Assembly: GCF_011753055.1 (NCBI RefSeq)
Contig: NZ_VWWJ01000011.1
Location: forward strand, 62,001 to 126,000
DNA length: 64,000 bases
Reading direction: 5' to 3'
Source: Burkholderia sp. Ax-1719
GTDB lineage: Bacteria > Pseudomonadota > Gammaproteobacteria > Burkholderiales > Burkholderiaceae
Both the position numbers and the translations under genes were made by a program. This document shows positions 1-8,570 of this stretch, one piece after another. How positions within the stretch are numbered: position 1 is the stretch's first letter; every line of letters starts with the position of its first letter. A model generated the notes under the pieces. That model worked only from the letters and a program-made list of their open reading frames with translations, was not told where the DNA came from and did no database searches.

Positions 1-160
1 GCACGCCCACGCCCATTGCGATGATGAGCACGATCAGCGCGATCCAGGCGCGGCGCGAGAGCAGCGCAGGGCGCGCGGGCAGGCCGAGTGCGAAGGTTTC
101 AGCGGCGCTCTCGCGCGCGCCAAGTGCGTGTGGCGAGGGAGTGTGTGTCACGGTCGTCAT
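1..160 (-). CDS. urtC: Urea ABC transporter permease UrtC, N-terminal fragment
   Basis: Only the first 53 codons lie inside the window; the gene continues past the left edge. The visible peptide starts MTTVTHTPSPHALG and ends in a hydrophobic run (AWIALIVLIIAMGVGV), as expected for the first membrane helix of the second permease of a urea importer. Its ATG at 158-160 follows the urtB stop codon by one base, so the two are translationally linked. In this family UrtB and UrtC form the inner-membrane channel fed by UrtA. The call rests mainly on synteny with urtA and urtB plus the hydrophobic N-terminus; the part seen is too short for a motif-level call. Confidence 0.8.
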   Translation of the reverse strand, partial: MTTVTHTPSPHALGARESAAETFALGLPARPALLSRRAWIALIVLIIAMGVGV

Positions 161-161
161 A

Positions 162-1802
162 TCAAGCCTCCGCGCTACGGCCCTTGAGGGCAAACAGCCC
201 TTGCGGACGCTTCTGGATGAACAGCACGATCAGCACCAGTACGGCGATCTTCGCCAGCACCGCGCCCCAGAACGGCTCGATGGCTTTGGACACCAGCCCC
301 AGACCGAAGCCGCCGATCACCGTGCCCGCGATCTGGCCCACGCCGCCCAGCACCACGGCCATGAAGGAATCGATGATGTAGCTCTGGCCGAGGTCGGGCC
401 CGACGTTGCCGATCTGCGAGAGCGCGCAACCGCCCAGGCCCGCGATGCCCGCGCCGAACGCGAACGCCCACGCATCCACGCGCGCGGTGCGCACACCCAC
501 GCAGGCGGCCATGCGGCGGTTCTGCGTGACGGCGCGCACGAACAGGCCCAGACGCGTCTTCGTCAGCACGGTCCACGCAATGCCCACGACGATCAGCGAG
601 AACGCCAGGATCGCGAGGCGGTTGTACGGCAGGATCAGGTTCTGCATCACGGTCACGCCGCCGCTCATCCACGCGGGGTTTTCGACCTGCACGTTCTGCG
701 CGCCGAACAGCATGCGGGTGGCCTGGATCAGGATCAGGCTGATGCCGAAGGTGGTCAGCAGCGTTTCCAGCGGACGGCCATAAAGATGCCGGATCACCAG
801 CCGCTCGATCACCGCGCCGATCAGCGCGGCGGTGATGAACGAAGCGGGAATCGCCAGCAGCGGATACCAGTCGAACGCGCCCGGCGCGTAGCGCTGGAAC
901 AATGTCTGCACCACATAGGTTGCGTACGCACCGATCATCAGGAATTCGCCGTGCGCCATGTTGATGACGCCGATCAGGCCATAGGTAATCGCCAGACCCA
1001 GTGCCGCGAGCAGCAGCACGCTGCCGAGCGACAGCCCCGCGAACAAGGTGCCCAGGATCTGGCTGCGACGCTGGATCGAATCGAGCGCGTCGATGCCTTG
1101 TTGCGCAGCGGCGCGCACGTCGGCGTCGGGTTCGTTGTACGCGCCGCTCGCGTTCTTTGCGACGAGCGGGCGCAGCAGTTCGTACATGTCGAGATCGTGA
1201 CGCGCGGCGACCAGTTTCGTCGCTTCAAGGCGCGTTGCGGCGTTCGGATCGCGCAGGGCGCTCATGGCCCAGAGCGTGTCGAGCCGGCGTTTGAGTGTGG
1301 GGTCGGTTTCCTTCGCGCGCGCCGCGTCGATCATCGGCTTCATCGACGGATCGGGATTCTTCAGCAGTTCGGCGATGGCTGCGCCGCGCGCCTGCGCGTC
1401 GGGCGACGCGAGTTGCAGGCCCGAAAGTGCGCCCGCGACTTTGGAGCGCAGCTGGTTATTCAAGGTGATCGGTTGGGCGCTTGTCGCCACGTTCGCGGCC
1501 ACGGCTTTACCAGTAGCGGCGTCGCGTGCATTGTCGCCATCCTGGATCAGCACTTCGCCGCTATCCGTGGCGGTGACGTTGTCTTCCGATAAAGCCTTCA
1601 GGAGTGCTAGTGAAGACGCGTCGTGCGTGGCGATGAGCTTGTCGATGGCGGCGGATTTCGCGTCGAAGTCATCGGCGCCTAGCGGCGCGACGTCGGCGGT
1701 GTCGAGCGCATAGGCGCTCGTGCCAAGCATCGCAAAGAGCGCAGCGGCGGCGAGCGCGTGGCGCAGCCCGGCGCAAGCGAAACTCGAGAATGAGAGAGCC
1801 AT
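162..1802 (-). CDS. urtB: Urea ABC transporter permease UrtB with N-terminal periplasmic domain
   Basis: A 546-residue membrane subunit of the urea importer. Residues 1 to about 31 form a signal peptide (hydrophobic run ending TSAYA). Residues about 32-246 are a hydrophilic helical region rich in Ala, Asp and Leu, presumably periplasmic. From about 247 a LivH-type permease begins, with several membrane helices and the family stretch GVINMAHGEFLMIGAY. The ATG at 1802 was chosen because it starts exactly at the signal peptide; the open frame continues upstream only as low-complexity sequence. It lies 104 bases after urtA and abuts urtC. The N-terminal extension is common in UrtB and separates it from plain LivH permeases. 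Confidence 0.93.
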   Translation of the reverse strand: MALSFSSFACAGLRHALAAAALFAMLGTSAYALDTADVAPLGADDFDAKSAAIDKLIATHDASSLALLKALSEDNVTATDSGEVLIQDGDNARDAATGKAVAANVATSAQPITLNNQLRSKVAGALSGLQLASPDAQARGAAIAELLKNPDPSMKPMIDAARAKETDPTLKRRLDTLWAMSALRDPNAATRLEATKLVAARHDLDMYELLRPLVAKNASGAYNEPDADVRAAAQQGIDALDSIQRRSQILGTLFAGLSLGSVLLLAALGLAITYGLIGVINMAHGEFLMIGAYATYVVQTLFQRYAPGAFDWYPLLAIPASFITAALIGAVIERLVIRHLYGRPLETLLTTFGISLILIQATRMLFGAQNVQVENPAWMSGGVTVMQNLILPYNRLAILAFSLIVVGIAWTVLTKTRLGLFVRAVTQNRRMAACVGVRTARVDAWAFAFGAGIAGLGGCALSQIGNVGPDLGQSYIIDSFMAVVLGGVGQIAGTVIGGFGLGLVSKAIEPFWGAVLAKIAVLVLIVLFIQKRPQGLFALKGRSAEA

Positions 1803-1906
1803 GATGTTTTCTTTTTGATGCGGGGCGCGGCGCTCATGCATCGCGCCCCGTTCGGGCAGATCGAGTGCGCTGCGCGAAGGGCTCGCGCGGCGCACCTTTG
1901 GCTTCG

Positions 1907-3211
1907 TCAAGCCGTACGCGAGCGGCGCAGCAAGTCCGGCAGCACGTTCTGCGTGACGACATCCGGCTTGCCTTCGTTGCCGGCGATGAACGGGCTCCAC
2001 GGTTGCGCGCGGATCGCCGTTTTGGTCTTCCACACCACATTGAACTGACCGTCGCCGCGAATTTCGCCGATCATCACCGGCTTGTGCAGATGGTGATTGC
2101 CGTCCATCGTCAGCGTGAAGCCCGAAGGCGCAGCCATGCTCTGGCCGATCATCGCCACGCGCACCTTGTCGACATCGGTGCTCTTCGCCTTTTCGACGGC
2201 CTGTTTCCACATGTGGATGCCCACATAGGTGGCTTCCATCGGATCATTGGTGACTCGCTTCGAGCCGCCCGGCAGATTGTTGGTGGCGACCCACTGTTCG
2301 AACTGCTCCTTGAACTTCGTATTGTTCGGGCCTTTCACGGACATGAAGTAGTTCCATGCCGCGAGGTGACCGACGAGCGGCTTGGTGTCGATGCCGCGCA
2401 GTTCTTCTTCGCCCACCGAGAACGCCACCACCGGCACGTCCGTCGCCTTGATGCCCTGGTTGCCGAGTTCCTTGTAGAAGGGCACGTTCGAATCGCCGTT
2501 GATGGTCGAGACCACCGTGGTCTTGCCGCCCTGCGAGAAGGTCTTGATGTTCGCGACGATGGTTTGATAGTCGCTGTGGCCGAACGGCGTGTAGACCTCC
2601 TGAATATCGCTGTCCTTCACGCCCTTTGAATGCAGGAAGGCGCGCAGGATCTTGTTGGTCGTGCGCGGATACACGTAGTCGGTGCCCAGCAGGAAGAAGC
2701 GCTTGGCGCCGCCGCCTTCGGCGCTCATCAGATATTCGACTGCGGGGATCGCCTGCTGATTCGGCGCTGCACCCGTGTAGAACACATTGCGCGACATCTC
2801 TTCGCCTTCGTACTGCACCGGGTAATAGAGCAGGCCGTTGAGTTCTTCGAACACCGGCAGAACCGATTTGCGCGACACCGAAGTCCAGCAGCCGAACACG
2901 CACGCGACCTTGTCCTGGGTGAGCAACTGGCGGGCTTTTTCGGCGAACAGCGGCCAGTTCGAAGCCGGGTCCACTACCACCGGCTGGATCTGACGACCCA
3001 TCACGCCGCCGTTCTTGTTGATCTCGGAGATCGTCATCAGCGCCGTGTCTTTGAGCGACGTTTCCGAAATCGCCATCGTGCCCGAGAGCGAATGCAGAAT
3101 GCCGACCTTGATGGGACCGCTGCCCGTGTCGGCGTGCGCGAACGGCACGCGCCCGGCGAGTGCGAGTGCGCCCGACATCGTCCCGAATTTCAACAGACTG
3201 CGACGTTTCAT
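1907..3211 (-). CDS. urtA: Urea ABC transporter substrate-binding protein UrtA
   Basis: A 434-residue periplasmic receptor for urea (and, in the family, short amides), first gene of the urt operon. The N-terminus MKRRSLLKFG has a twin-arginine pattern, followed by a hydrophobic segment and a likely cleavage after FAHA (about residue 27), so Tat export is plausible. The mature part opens with IKVGILHSLSGTMAISE, the typical start of the Peripla_BP_5 (LivJ/UrtA) fold, and contains the UrtA-type segment VFGCWTSVSRKSVLPVFEE. The start at 3211 has an AAAGGGG-type ribosome site 6-8 bases upstream. A sigma-54 promoter lies about 95 bases before the ATG. Order urtA-urtB-urtC matches known urea importers. 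Confidence 0.95.
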   Translation of the reverse strand: MKRRSLLKFGTMSGALALAGRVPFAHADTGSGPIKVGILHSLSGTMAISETSLKDTALMTISEINKNGGVMGRQIQPVVVDPASNWPLFAEKARQLLTQDKVACVFGCWTSVSRKSVLPVFEELNGLLYYPVQYEGEEMSRNVFYTGAAPNQQAIPAVEYLMSAEGGGAKRFFLLGTDYVYPRTTNKILRAFLHSKGVKDSDIQEVYTPFGHSDYQTIVANIKTFSQGGKTTVVSTINGDSNVPFYKELGNQGIKATDVPVVAFSVGEEELRGIDTKPLVGHLAAWNYFMSVKGPNNTKFKEQFEQWVATNNLPGGSKRVTNDPMEATYVGIHMWKQAVEKAKSTDVDKVRVAMIGQSMAAPSGFTLTMDGNHHLHKPVMIGEIRGDGQFNVVWKTKTAIRAQPWSPFIAGNEGKPDVVTQNVLPDLLRRSRTA

Positions 3212-3623
3212 TGCATTGCCCCTTTGGGTGAAGTCATGGTCGTGGCGCATCGGTGTCTCTGTTTTTGCGCCGGCTGTTCGTGTCAGTCTTGCCGGACCAT
3301 TACTGCAAGGGCTATGCCAGTGCGCGAAATATGCGCGACGCGTGCAGCAGCAAGGCGCGCACGGTGTGCATGACGTGCAGCGCGGCGCAACGCGAGGCCG
3401 AATGTGGTGCAATGCGACGCATGTTCGGGCGTGCTGCATCGTTGCAGTGCGCAAAGGCAGGGCTCGGCGGTGCATGACGATGCGCGAAGCGGCCACGCGC
3501 GCTGCTTCGTTGTGCATGTCATGCGCGCGCATTGAGCGTCTCTCACTGCCTACACTGCTTGTAGAAGCCTTGTTGTGATCCGGTCGTTCTTCGGTGCCCG
3601 CCAACTTCGAAAGGGAGATGCAG
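3212..3623. other. Divergent intergenic region urtA / aminotransferase
   Basis: 412 bases without a gene. It carries the sigma-54 promoter for urtA at 3304-3319. Otherwise it shows many short TGCA/GTGC words (for example around 3367-3379 and 3409-3421) that could include NtrC half-sites, but no clean dyad. No hairpin terminator and no small open frame with a ribosome site is seen. The promoter of the aminotransferase must lie near the right end but is not obvious. Confidence 0.6.
3304..3319 (-). promoter_or_regulatory. Sigma-54 (-24/-12) promoter for urtABC
   Basis: On the minus strand the sequence reads TGGCATAGCCCTTGCA, matching the RpoN consensus TGGCAYR-N4-TTGCW at every defined position. 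The GG and GC elements have the required spacing. Transcription would start about 12 bases downstream (near 3292), leaving a leader of roughly 80 bases before the urtA ATG at 3211. Nitrogen control of urea import through NtrC and sigma-54 is established in other bacteria. I looked upstream for NtrC dyads and found only weak candidates, so the activator site is not assigned. Confidence 0.72.
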
Positions 3624-4943
3624 ATGAATGCCAGCTTGCCCGATCTGTCCGCGTTCTGGATGCCCTTCACCGCGAACCGTCAGTTCAAGCGCGCGCCGCG
3701 CCTGCTGGTCGGCGCGAAGGGGATGCACTACACCTCGCACGATGGCCGGCAGATTCTCGACGGGACGGCCGGGCTGTGGTGCGTGAACGCGGGGCATTGC
3801 CGCGATGAGATCGTCGCCGCGGTGCAGGCGCAGGCGGCCGAAATGGACTTTGCGCCGACCTTTCAGATGGGCCACCCGATTGCCTTCGAAGCCGCGGAGA
3901 AAATCGCGAAGCACACGCCCGGCGATCTCAAGCACATCTTCTTCACGAACTCGGGCTCGGAAGCCGTGGATACGGCGCTCAAGATCGCGCTGGCGTTTCA
4001 TCGCGCGCGCGGCGAAGGGCAGCGCACGCGTTTTATCGGGCGCGAGCGCGGATATCACGGCGTGGGTTTTGGCGGCATTTCTGTAGGCGGCATCGCGCCC
4101 AATCGCAAGGTCTATTCGGGGCAGCTGCTGCCGTCAGTCGATCATCTGCCGCACACGCTCAATATCCGCGAGGCCGGCTTTTCGAAGGGCCAGCCCGTGT
4201 GGGGCGCGCATCTCGCCGACGAGCTGGAGCGTCTGTGCACGCTGCACGATGCGTCCACCATCGCCGCCGTGATCGTCGAGCCGGTGGCGGGCTCGGCCGG
4301 CGTGCTGGTGCCGCCGCAGGGCTATCTGCAACGTCTGCGCGAGATCTGCGACAAGCACGACATCCTGCTGATCTTCGACGAGGTCATCACGGGCTGGGGT
4401 CGTCTGGGCGCGCCGTTCGCGGCCAATTATTTCGGCGTCACGCCCGATCTGCTGACGATGGCCAAAGGCACCAATAACGCCGCCGTGCCGATGGGCGCCG
4501 TCGCCGCGAGCGCGCGCATCCACGACCAGATCGTGGGCGCCGCGCCGGGCGGCATTGAGCTGTTCCATGGCTACACGTATTCGGGCCATCCGCTTGCCGC
4601 GGCAGCGACCTGTGCGGCGATCGACCTGTATGAGCGCGAGGGACTGTTCGGCCGCGCCGCGCAGATGTCGGCGGTGTTCGAGCGCGAGATACACAAACTG
4701 CGCGGCGAGCCGCATGTGATCGATGTGCGCAATCTCGGTCTGGTGGGCGGCGTGGAACTGGAGCCGCGCGAAGGCGCGCCCGGCGCACGTGCCTACGAGA
4801 CCTTCGTGCGCTGCTACCAGAAGGGCGTGCTGATCCGCTTCACGGGCGACATCCTGGCGTTTTCGCCGCCGCTGATCGCCGACGAGAAACAGATCGAGGA
4901 AATTTTCTCGACCGTGGCGCTGGTGTTGCGCGAAATCGATTGA
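3624..4943 (+). CDS. Omega-amino acid--pyruvate aminotransferase (class III)
   Basis: A 439-residue PLP enzyme that moves the amino group from an omega-amino acid such as beta-alanine to pyruvate. The N-terminus LPDLSAFWMPFTANRQFK and the block FFTNSGSEAVDTALKIA are typical of the beta-alanine:pyruvate group. The PLP-binding Asp lies in IFDEVITGWGR, and the Schiff-base Lys is about K281 in TMAKGTNN. Several starts are in frame (GTG 3594, ATG 3618, ATG 3624). I chose 3624 because the AGGGAG ribosome site at 3612-3617 is correctly spaced only for that codon. It is transcribed divergently from urt and ends in a strong hairpin. Exact substrate is inferred, as related transaminases accept several omega-amines. 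Confidence 0.9.
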   Translation: MNASLPDLSAFWMPFTANRQFKRAPRLLVGAKGMHYTSHDGRQILDGTAGLWCVNAGHCRDEIVAAVQAQAAEMDFAPTFQMGHPIAFEAAEKIAKHTPGDLKHIFFTNSGSEAVDTALKIALAFHRARGEGQRTRFIGRERGYHGVGFGGISVGGIAPNRKVYSGQLLPSVDHLPHTLNIREAGFSKGQPVWGAHLADELERLCTLHDASTIAAVIVEPVAGSAGVLVPPQGYLQRLREICDKHDILLIFDEVITGWGRLGAPFAANYFGVTPDLLTMAKGTNNAAVPMGAVAASARIHDQIVGAAPGGIELFHGYTYSGHPLAAAATCAAIDLYEREGLFGRAAQMSAVFEREIHKLRGEPHVIDVRNLGLVGGVELEPREGAPGARAYETFVRCYQKGVLIRFTGDILAFSPPLIADEKQIEEIFSTVALVLREID

Positions 4944-4961
4944 CGACCTTGCCGCAATGAA

Positions 4962-4993
4962 AAAGGGCGCGGCCTGTGCAAGCCGCGCCCTTT
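4962..4993. terminator. Bidirectional intrinsic terminator
   Basis: A perfect 12-bp stem (AAAGGGCGCGGC at 4962-4973 with its complement at 4982-4993) and an 8-base loop. Flanking A and T runs let it serve both the aminotransferase and the convergent rhodanese gene. Confidence 0.85.
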
Positions 4994-5033
4994 GCGCATC
5001 TGTACGGCGAAACGCGCCGCGATGGGGGTGTGA

Positions 5034-5357
5034 TCAGTACGTCGGCACTTTAGGGTCAACCTGACGCGACCAGGCGTCGATGCCGCCTTGCAGGTTGAAC
5101 ACCTTCGTGAAGCCGCGCGACTCCAGGAACATCGCAACCTGGGCGCTGCGAGCGCCGTGATGGCAGATGCAGACGACTTCCGCTTCGTCATCCAGTTCCT
5201 CGCTGCGCGCGGGGATCTGCGCCATCGGGATCGAAACGATGCCGTCGATCTTCGCCGTTTCGATCTCCCACGGCTCGCGCACGTCGAGCAGGACGGGAGC
5301 GGGGCGCGAGGAATCGGCGAGCCATTCGGCGAGGGCGGGGGCGGTCAGGATCTGCAT
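5034..5357 (-). CDS. Single-domain rhodanese-like sulfurtransferase
   Basis: A 107-residue rhodanese domain. It has the entry motif VLLDVREPWE and the active-site loop CHHGARS, whose Cys would carry the persulfide in sulfur transfer from thiosulfate or another donor. Length and loop resemble GlpE-type single-domain enzymes; no signal peptide is seen, so it should be cytoplasmic. The ATG at 5357 fits the usual N-terminus (MQILTAPALAEWL); an in-frame upstream ATG at 5396 would add 13 atypical residues. It lies 77 bases downstream of the Pcm-family gene on the same strand and is probably co-transcribed. The physiological sulfur acceptor is unknown. Confidence 0.9.
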   Translation of the reverse strand: MQILTAPALAEWLADSSRPAPVLLDVREPWEIETAKIDGIVSIPMAQIPARSEELDDEAEVVCICHHGARSAQVAMFLESRGFTKVFNLQGGIDAWSRQVDPKVPTY

Positions 5358-5385
5358 GGAAGACTCAATTCTCTGGAATGAACCG

Positions 5386-5404
5386 GCCGGGCGCATGGCC
5401 CGGC
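5386..5404 (-). other. GC-rich hairpin between Pcm-family and rhodanese genes
   Basis: A 7-bp stem (5386-5392 with 5398-5404, loop GCATG). A second dyad lies at 5415-5434 (AACCGG and CCGGTT). Neither has a U-tract on the minus strand, so they look more like weak attenuators or RNA-stabilising structures than intrinsic terminators. Confidence 0.4.
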
Positions 5405-5434
5405 TTCGACGATGAACCGGTAGTAAAACCGGTT

Positions 5435-6088
5435 TTAGAACTTGAAACGCGACGGCTGGACGGCGTTTTCGAGCGCTTCGACATAGGTTTCGAAGACGCT
5501 GGCGACGCGGTATTGCTTGTCGTCCATGCGCGTGATGATCTGCGCTTCCATGACCGGCGCGCCGCCGACGAACGCGGCCAGACGGCCGCCCACCTTCAGT
5601 TGTTCGAGCAGTTCCTGCGGCACGACGGGCAGGCCGCCCGAGACGCAGATCACATCGTAGGGCGCGTTCGCCGCCCAGCCGCGCGAGGCGTCGCCTTGCA
5701 CGACTTCGGCATTGAGCACGCCGTTCTTGACGAAGTTCGCGCGCGCGAATTCGGCCAGTTCCGTATCGATTTCGACCGTCACGACCTTCTGGGCGCGGTG
5801 CGCCAGCAGCGCCGCCATGTAACCCGAACCCGCGCCGATCTCCAGCACGTTTTCATGCTTCTTCACCGCGAGTTCCTGCAGCATGCGCGCTTCGACGCGC
5901 GGATGCAGCATGTGCTGGCCATTGGGCAGCGGCAACTGGAGGTCTGCAAAGGCGAGATCCGCATAGGCGGCGGGGACGAAGTGCTCACGCTTGACGATCG
6001 AGAGCAGATTCAGCACGTCCTGGTCGAGCACCTCCCAGGGGCGGATTTGCTGTTCGATCATGTTGAAACGCGCTTGTTCGATGTTCAT
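5435..6088 (-). CDS. Protein-L-isoaspartate O-methyltransferase family protein
   Basis: A 217-residue SAM-dependent methyltransferase of the Pcm family, which in the classical case methylates L-isoaspartyl residues in damaged proteins for repair. Visible features are the N-terminal helix NIEQARFNMIEQQIRPW, the segment HPRVEARMLQEL, SAM motif I VLEIGAGSGYMAALLA, and the acidic residue of motif II (VVTVEID). Beta-proteobacterial members next to a rhodanese are a distinct subgroup whose repair activity is not assured. The ATG at 6088 begins at the conserved N-terminus; the longer frame upstream is not supported. Confidence 0.87.
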   Translation of the reverse strand: MNIEQARFNMIEQQIRPWEVLDQDVLNLLSIVKREHFVPAAYADLAFADLQLPLPNGQHMLHPRVEARMLQELAVKKHENVLEIGAGSGYMAALLAHRAQKVVTVEIDTELAEFARANFVKNGVLNAEVVQGDASRGWAANAPYDVICVSGGLPVVPQELLEQLKVGGRLAAFVGGAPVMEAQIITRMDDKQYRVASVFETYVEALENAVQPSRFKF

Positions 6089-6320
6089 GGTGACTCGGCG
6101 TTGGGGGTTCTTTCGGATTCTGGGCAGGCAACCGGACGCTAAAAACGGTGCCAGGCAACCGCGAGATTGTACCAAAGGGCTTTCGCGCCGCGCCTTGCCA
6201 CCGACAGGGGAAAACACGCAGCGATATTCGACTTCTCCCGGACCCGTGATCCGCGCGTGGCGGTCGTGCGCGTGCTCCACACGTCGCGGCGCTGGCCCGG
6301 CTCGATCGATTGAGTGGTGA

Positions 6321-6345
6321 CGGGCAGGGCGTGTGAGCCTGCCCG
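6321..6345 (-). terminator. Possible terminator after the orphan binding-protein gene
   Basis: An 8-bp stem (CGGGCAGG at 6321-6328 and its complement at 6338-6345) just after the stop codon of the minus-strand gene ending at 6360. There is no U-tract, so efficiency is doubtful. Confidence 0.45.
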
Positions 6346-6359
6346 TGTCCTGCGCCCGC

Positions 6360-7520
6360 CTACTGCCCCAGATACACGAACTTCCCGCCGCGTATCGTGC
6401 CCATCACGCTCGCGCGCTGGTCCAGACCCACATGGTCCTTCTCGCTGGTGTTGACTACGCCGTTGGGAACGACCACTTCGTGCGCGTGTTCGAGCTCGCT
6501 GCGCAGCGCAACCCGGAACGCCTCGCTGCCCGGCTGCGCGGTCTTCAGCGCACGCGCCACGGCGTCCTGCAGGCGCGGATACACGCCCGCCGCGTCGCCC
6601 GCGAACTGCGTGACCGTGCCTGGGCCGTATTTGGCTTCGTAAGCGTCTACGAAAGCCAGCGCCGACTTCTGCGCCGGTTGATCGGCGGGCAGCGTGCGCG
6701 CGACCACCACCGGTTGGGTCGGGAACAGCGTGCCCTCGACATCCTTGCCGCCGAGCTTGATGAATTCTGGCGTGGCGATGCCGTGCGTCTGATAGATCGC
6801 GCCCTTGTAGCCACGCTCGACCAGCGTGCGCTGCGGCAGCACCGTGGGCGTGCCCGCGCCGGCGATCAGCACGGCGTCCGGCTTCGCGGCGATCAGCTTG
6901 AGGATCTGGCCGGTCACGCTCGCATCGGTGCGATTGAAGCGCTCGCTCGCCACGATCTGGATGTTGCGTTCCTTGGCGAACTTCGTGAATTCGTTGAGCC
7001 AGCTATCGCCATAACTGTCCGCGAAGCCGATGAAGCCCACCGTCTTCACGCCATGCGCGGCCATGTAGCGCGTCATCACGTCGGCCATCGCGGCGTCCGT
7101 CTGCGCCATCTTGAACGCCCAGACGCGCGTGCCTTGCTGCGGCTCGACCACGGAGGCGGAACCCACCAACGTAATCATCGGCGTCTTGCTTTCGGCGACG
7201 GCATCGAGCGCCGCGAGCGCGGCGGGCGTGATGTTCGGCCCGACGATCACGTCCACATGATCTTCGTTGATGAGCTTGCGGATGTTGCGCACGGCCGCGC
7301 CCGGGTCCGAGCCGTCGTCGAGCACGATGTACTCGGCCTTTTGCCCCGCGATGGTCGGCGGCCACATCAGCATCGCGTTCTTGCTGGTGATGCCGATGGC
7401 GGCGGCAGGGCCGGTGCTCGACAGGTCGATACCGACTTTCAGGTCGGCGTGCGCGGCGGGGGCGATCGCGGCCAGCGCGAGCGCGCAGGCCGTCAGGCAA
7501 GGACGTAGATACGACTTCAT
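6360..7520 (-). CDS. Orphan periplasmic binding protein, branched-chain amino acid type
   Basis: A 386-residue exported solute receptor of the LivJ/Peripla_BP_6 type. The signal peptide covers about residues 1-25 (hydrophobic core, cleavage after AAHA). The mature protein starts DLKVGIDLSSTGPAAAIG, a family-typical opening, and contains GPNITPAALAALDAV and GFADSYGDSW. No permease or ATPase gene is adjacent: cysB lies upstream and the Pcm-family gene downstream. It must therefore share a distant transporter or act as a sensor; the ligand cannot be told from sequence. The ATG at 7520 has TGGAG about 8 bases upstream. Confidence 0.88.
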   Translation of the reverse strand: MKSYLRPCLTACALALAAIAPAAHADLKVGIDLSSTGPAAAIGITSKNAMLMWPPTIAGQKAEYIVLDDGSDPGAAVRNIRKLINEDHVDVIVGPNITPAALAALDAVAESKTPMITLVGSASVVEPQQGTRVWAFKMAQTDAAMADVMTRYMAAHGVKTVGFIGFADSYGDSWLNEFTKFAKERNIQIVASERFNRTDASVTGQILKLIAAKPDAVLIAGAGTPTVLPQRTLVERGYKGAIYQTHGIATPEFIKLGGKDVEGTLFPTQPVVVARTLPADQPAQKSALAFVDAYEAKYGPGTVTQFAGDAAGVYPRLQDAVARALKTAQPGSEAFRVALRSELEHAHEVVVPNGVVNTSEKDHVGLDQRASVMGTIRGGKFVYLGQ

Positions 7521-7628
7521 GCAGCGGTCTCCAGGAAGGAAAAAAGCGAGAAGCGTGTTGTTATCTAGCGATGCGATGCAACTAACAGCGAACTGCGGCG
7601 GCGCACAGTGGCGCGACCGCCGCGATTT

Positions 7629-8570
7629 TTACAGTTCGTAAGTCTCGTGTTCGCCCTTGAGCGCCTGTTCGATCAGCTTGCGGTTCAGGGTCGGCGAGAG
7701 CAGTTCGACCAGCGTGTAGACATAACTGCGCAGATACGCGCCCTGCTTGAGCGCCACGCGCGTCACGTTGCTGCCGAACAGATGGCCGACGGGCACGGCG
7801 CGCAGATGGCGGTCGCGTTCGGCGTTGAAGGCGATATCGGCCATGATCCCCACGCCCAGACCCAGTTCGACATAGGTCTTGATCACGTCGGCGTCGATGG
7901 CTTCGAGCACGATGTCCGGTTGCAGGCCACGCAGGCGAAACGCCTCGTTGATCTTGGTGCGGCCCGCGAAGGCGTTGTCGTAGGTGATCAGCGGATATTG
8001 GGCCAGATCGTCGAGCGAGAGCGGCTTGCGCTCCAGCAACGGGTGATCGGGCAGCATCACGGCCACGTGGTGCCAGGTGAAGCAGGGCAGCGAGACCAGT
8101 TCCTTATAGTTGGAGATGGCTTCGGTGGCGATCGCCAGGTCGGCCTGGTCGTGCAACACCATTTCCGCGACCTGCGTGGGGCTGCCTTGCAGGATCGACA
8201 GATGCACCTTCGGGAAGCGCCGCTTGAACTCGGCGATGGCCGCGGGCAGCGAGTAGCGCGCCTGGGTGTGCGTGGCCGCGATCACCAGGTTGCCCTGGTC
8301 CTGGGCCGCATAGTCCTTGCCGACGCGCTTGAGGCTCTCCACTTCCTGGAGGATGCGCTCGACCGAGGCCAGGATGATCCGGCCCGGTTCCGTGAGCGAG
8401 CGCACGCGCTTGCCGTGGCGAGTGAAGATTTCGACCCCTAATTCGTCCTCGAGCTCGATGATCGCCTTCGAGACGCCCGGCTGGCTTGTATACAGTGCCT
8501 TGGCCGCTTCCGTGAGGTTGAAATTCTGTCGTACGGCCTCGCGGACGAAGCGGAACTGGTGGAGGTTCAT
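7629..8570 (-). CDS. cysB: LysR-type sulfur regulator CysB
   Basis: A 313-residue transcription regulator of the CysB/Cbl branch of the LysR family. The N-terminal winged helix-turn-helix (about residues 1-60) reads MNLHQFRFVREAVRQNFNLTEAAKAL, a CysB hallmark. The C-terminal inducer-binding domain contains ATHTQARYSLP, which in CysB contacts sulfate, acetylserine or similar effectors. It is divergent from cysI over an AT-rich 234-base spacer, so it probably activates the cys operon and controls itself there. A Cbl or SsuR paralogue is the main alternative; position next to the whole assimilation operon favours CysB. Confidence 0.93.
   Translation of the reverse strand: MNLHQFRFVREAVRQNFNLTEAAKALYTSQPGVSKAIIELEDELGVEIFTRHGKRVRSLTEPGRIILASVERILQEVESLKRVGKDYAAQDQGNLVIAATHTQARYSLPAAIAEFKRRFPKVHLSILQGSPTQVAEMVLHDQADLAIATEAISNYKELVSLPCFTWHHVAVMLPDHPLLERKPLSLDDLAQYPLITYDNAFAGRTKINEAFRLRGLQPDIVLEAIDADVIKTYVELGLGVGIMADIAFNAERDRHLRAVPVGHLFGSNVTRVALKQGAYLRSYVYTLVELLSPTLNRKLIEQALKGEHETYEL

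Noticed and set aside
3340..3480. NtrC enhancer dyads upstream of the urt sigma-54 promoter
   Set aside because: Several TGCA and GTGC half-sites exist but none pair with the expected spacing, so I did not annotate a site.
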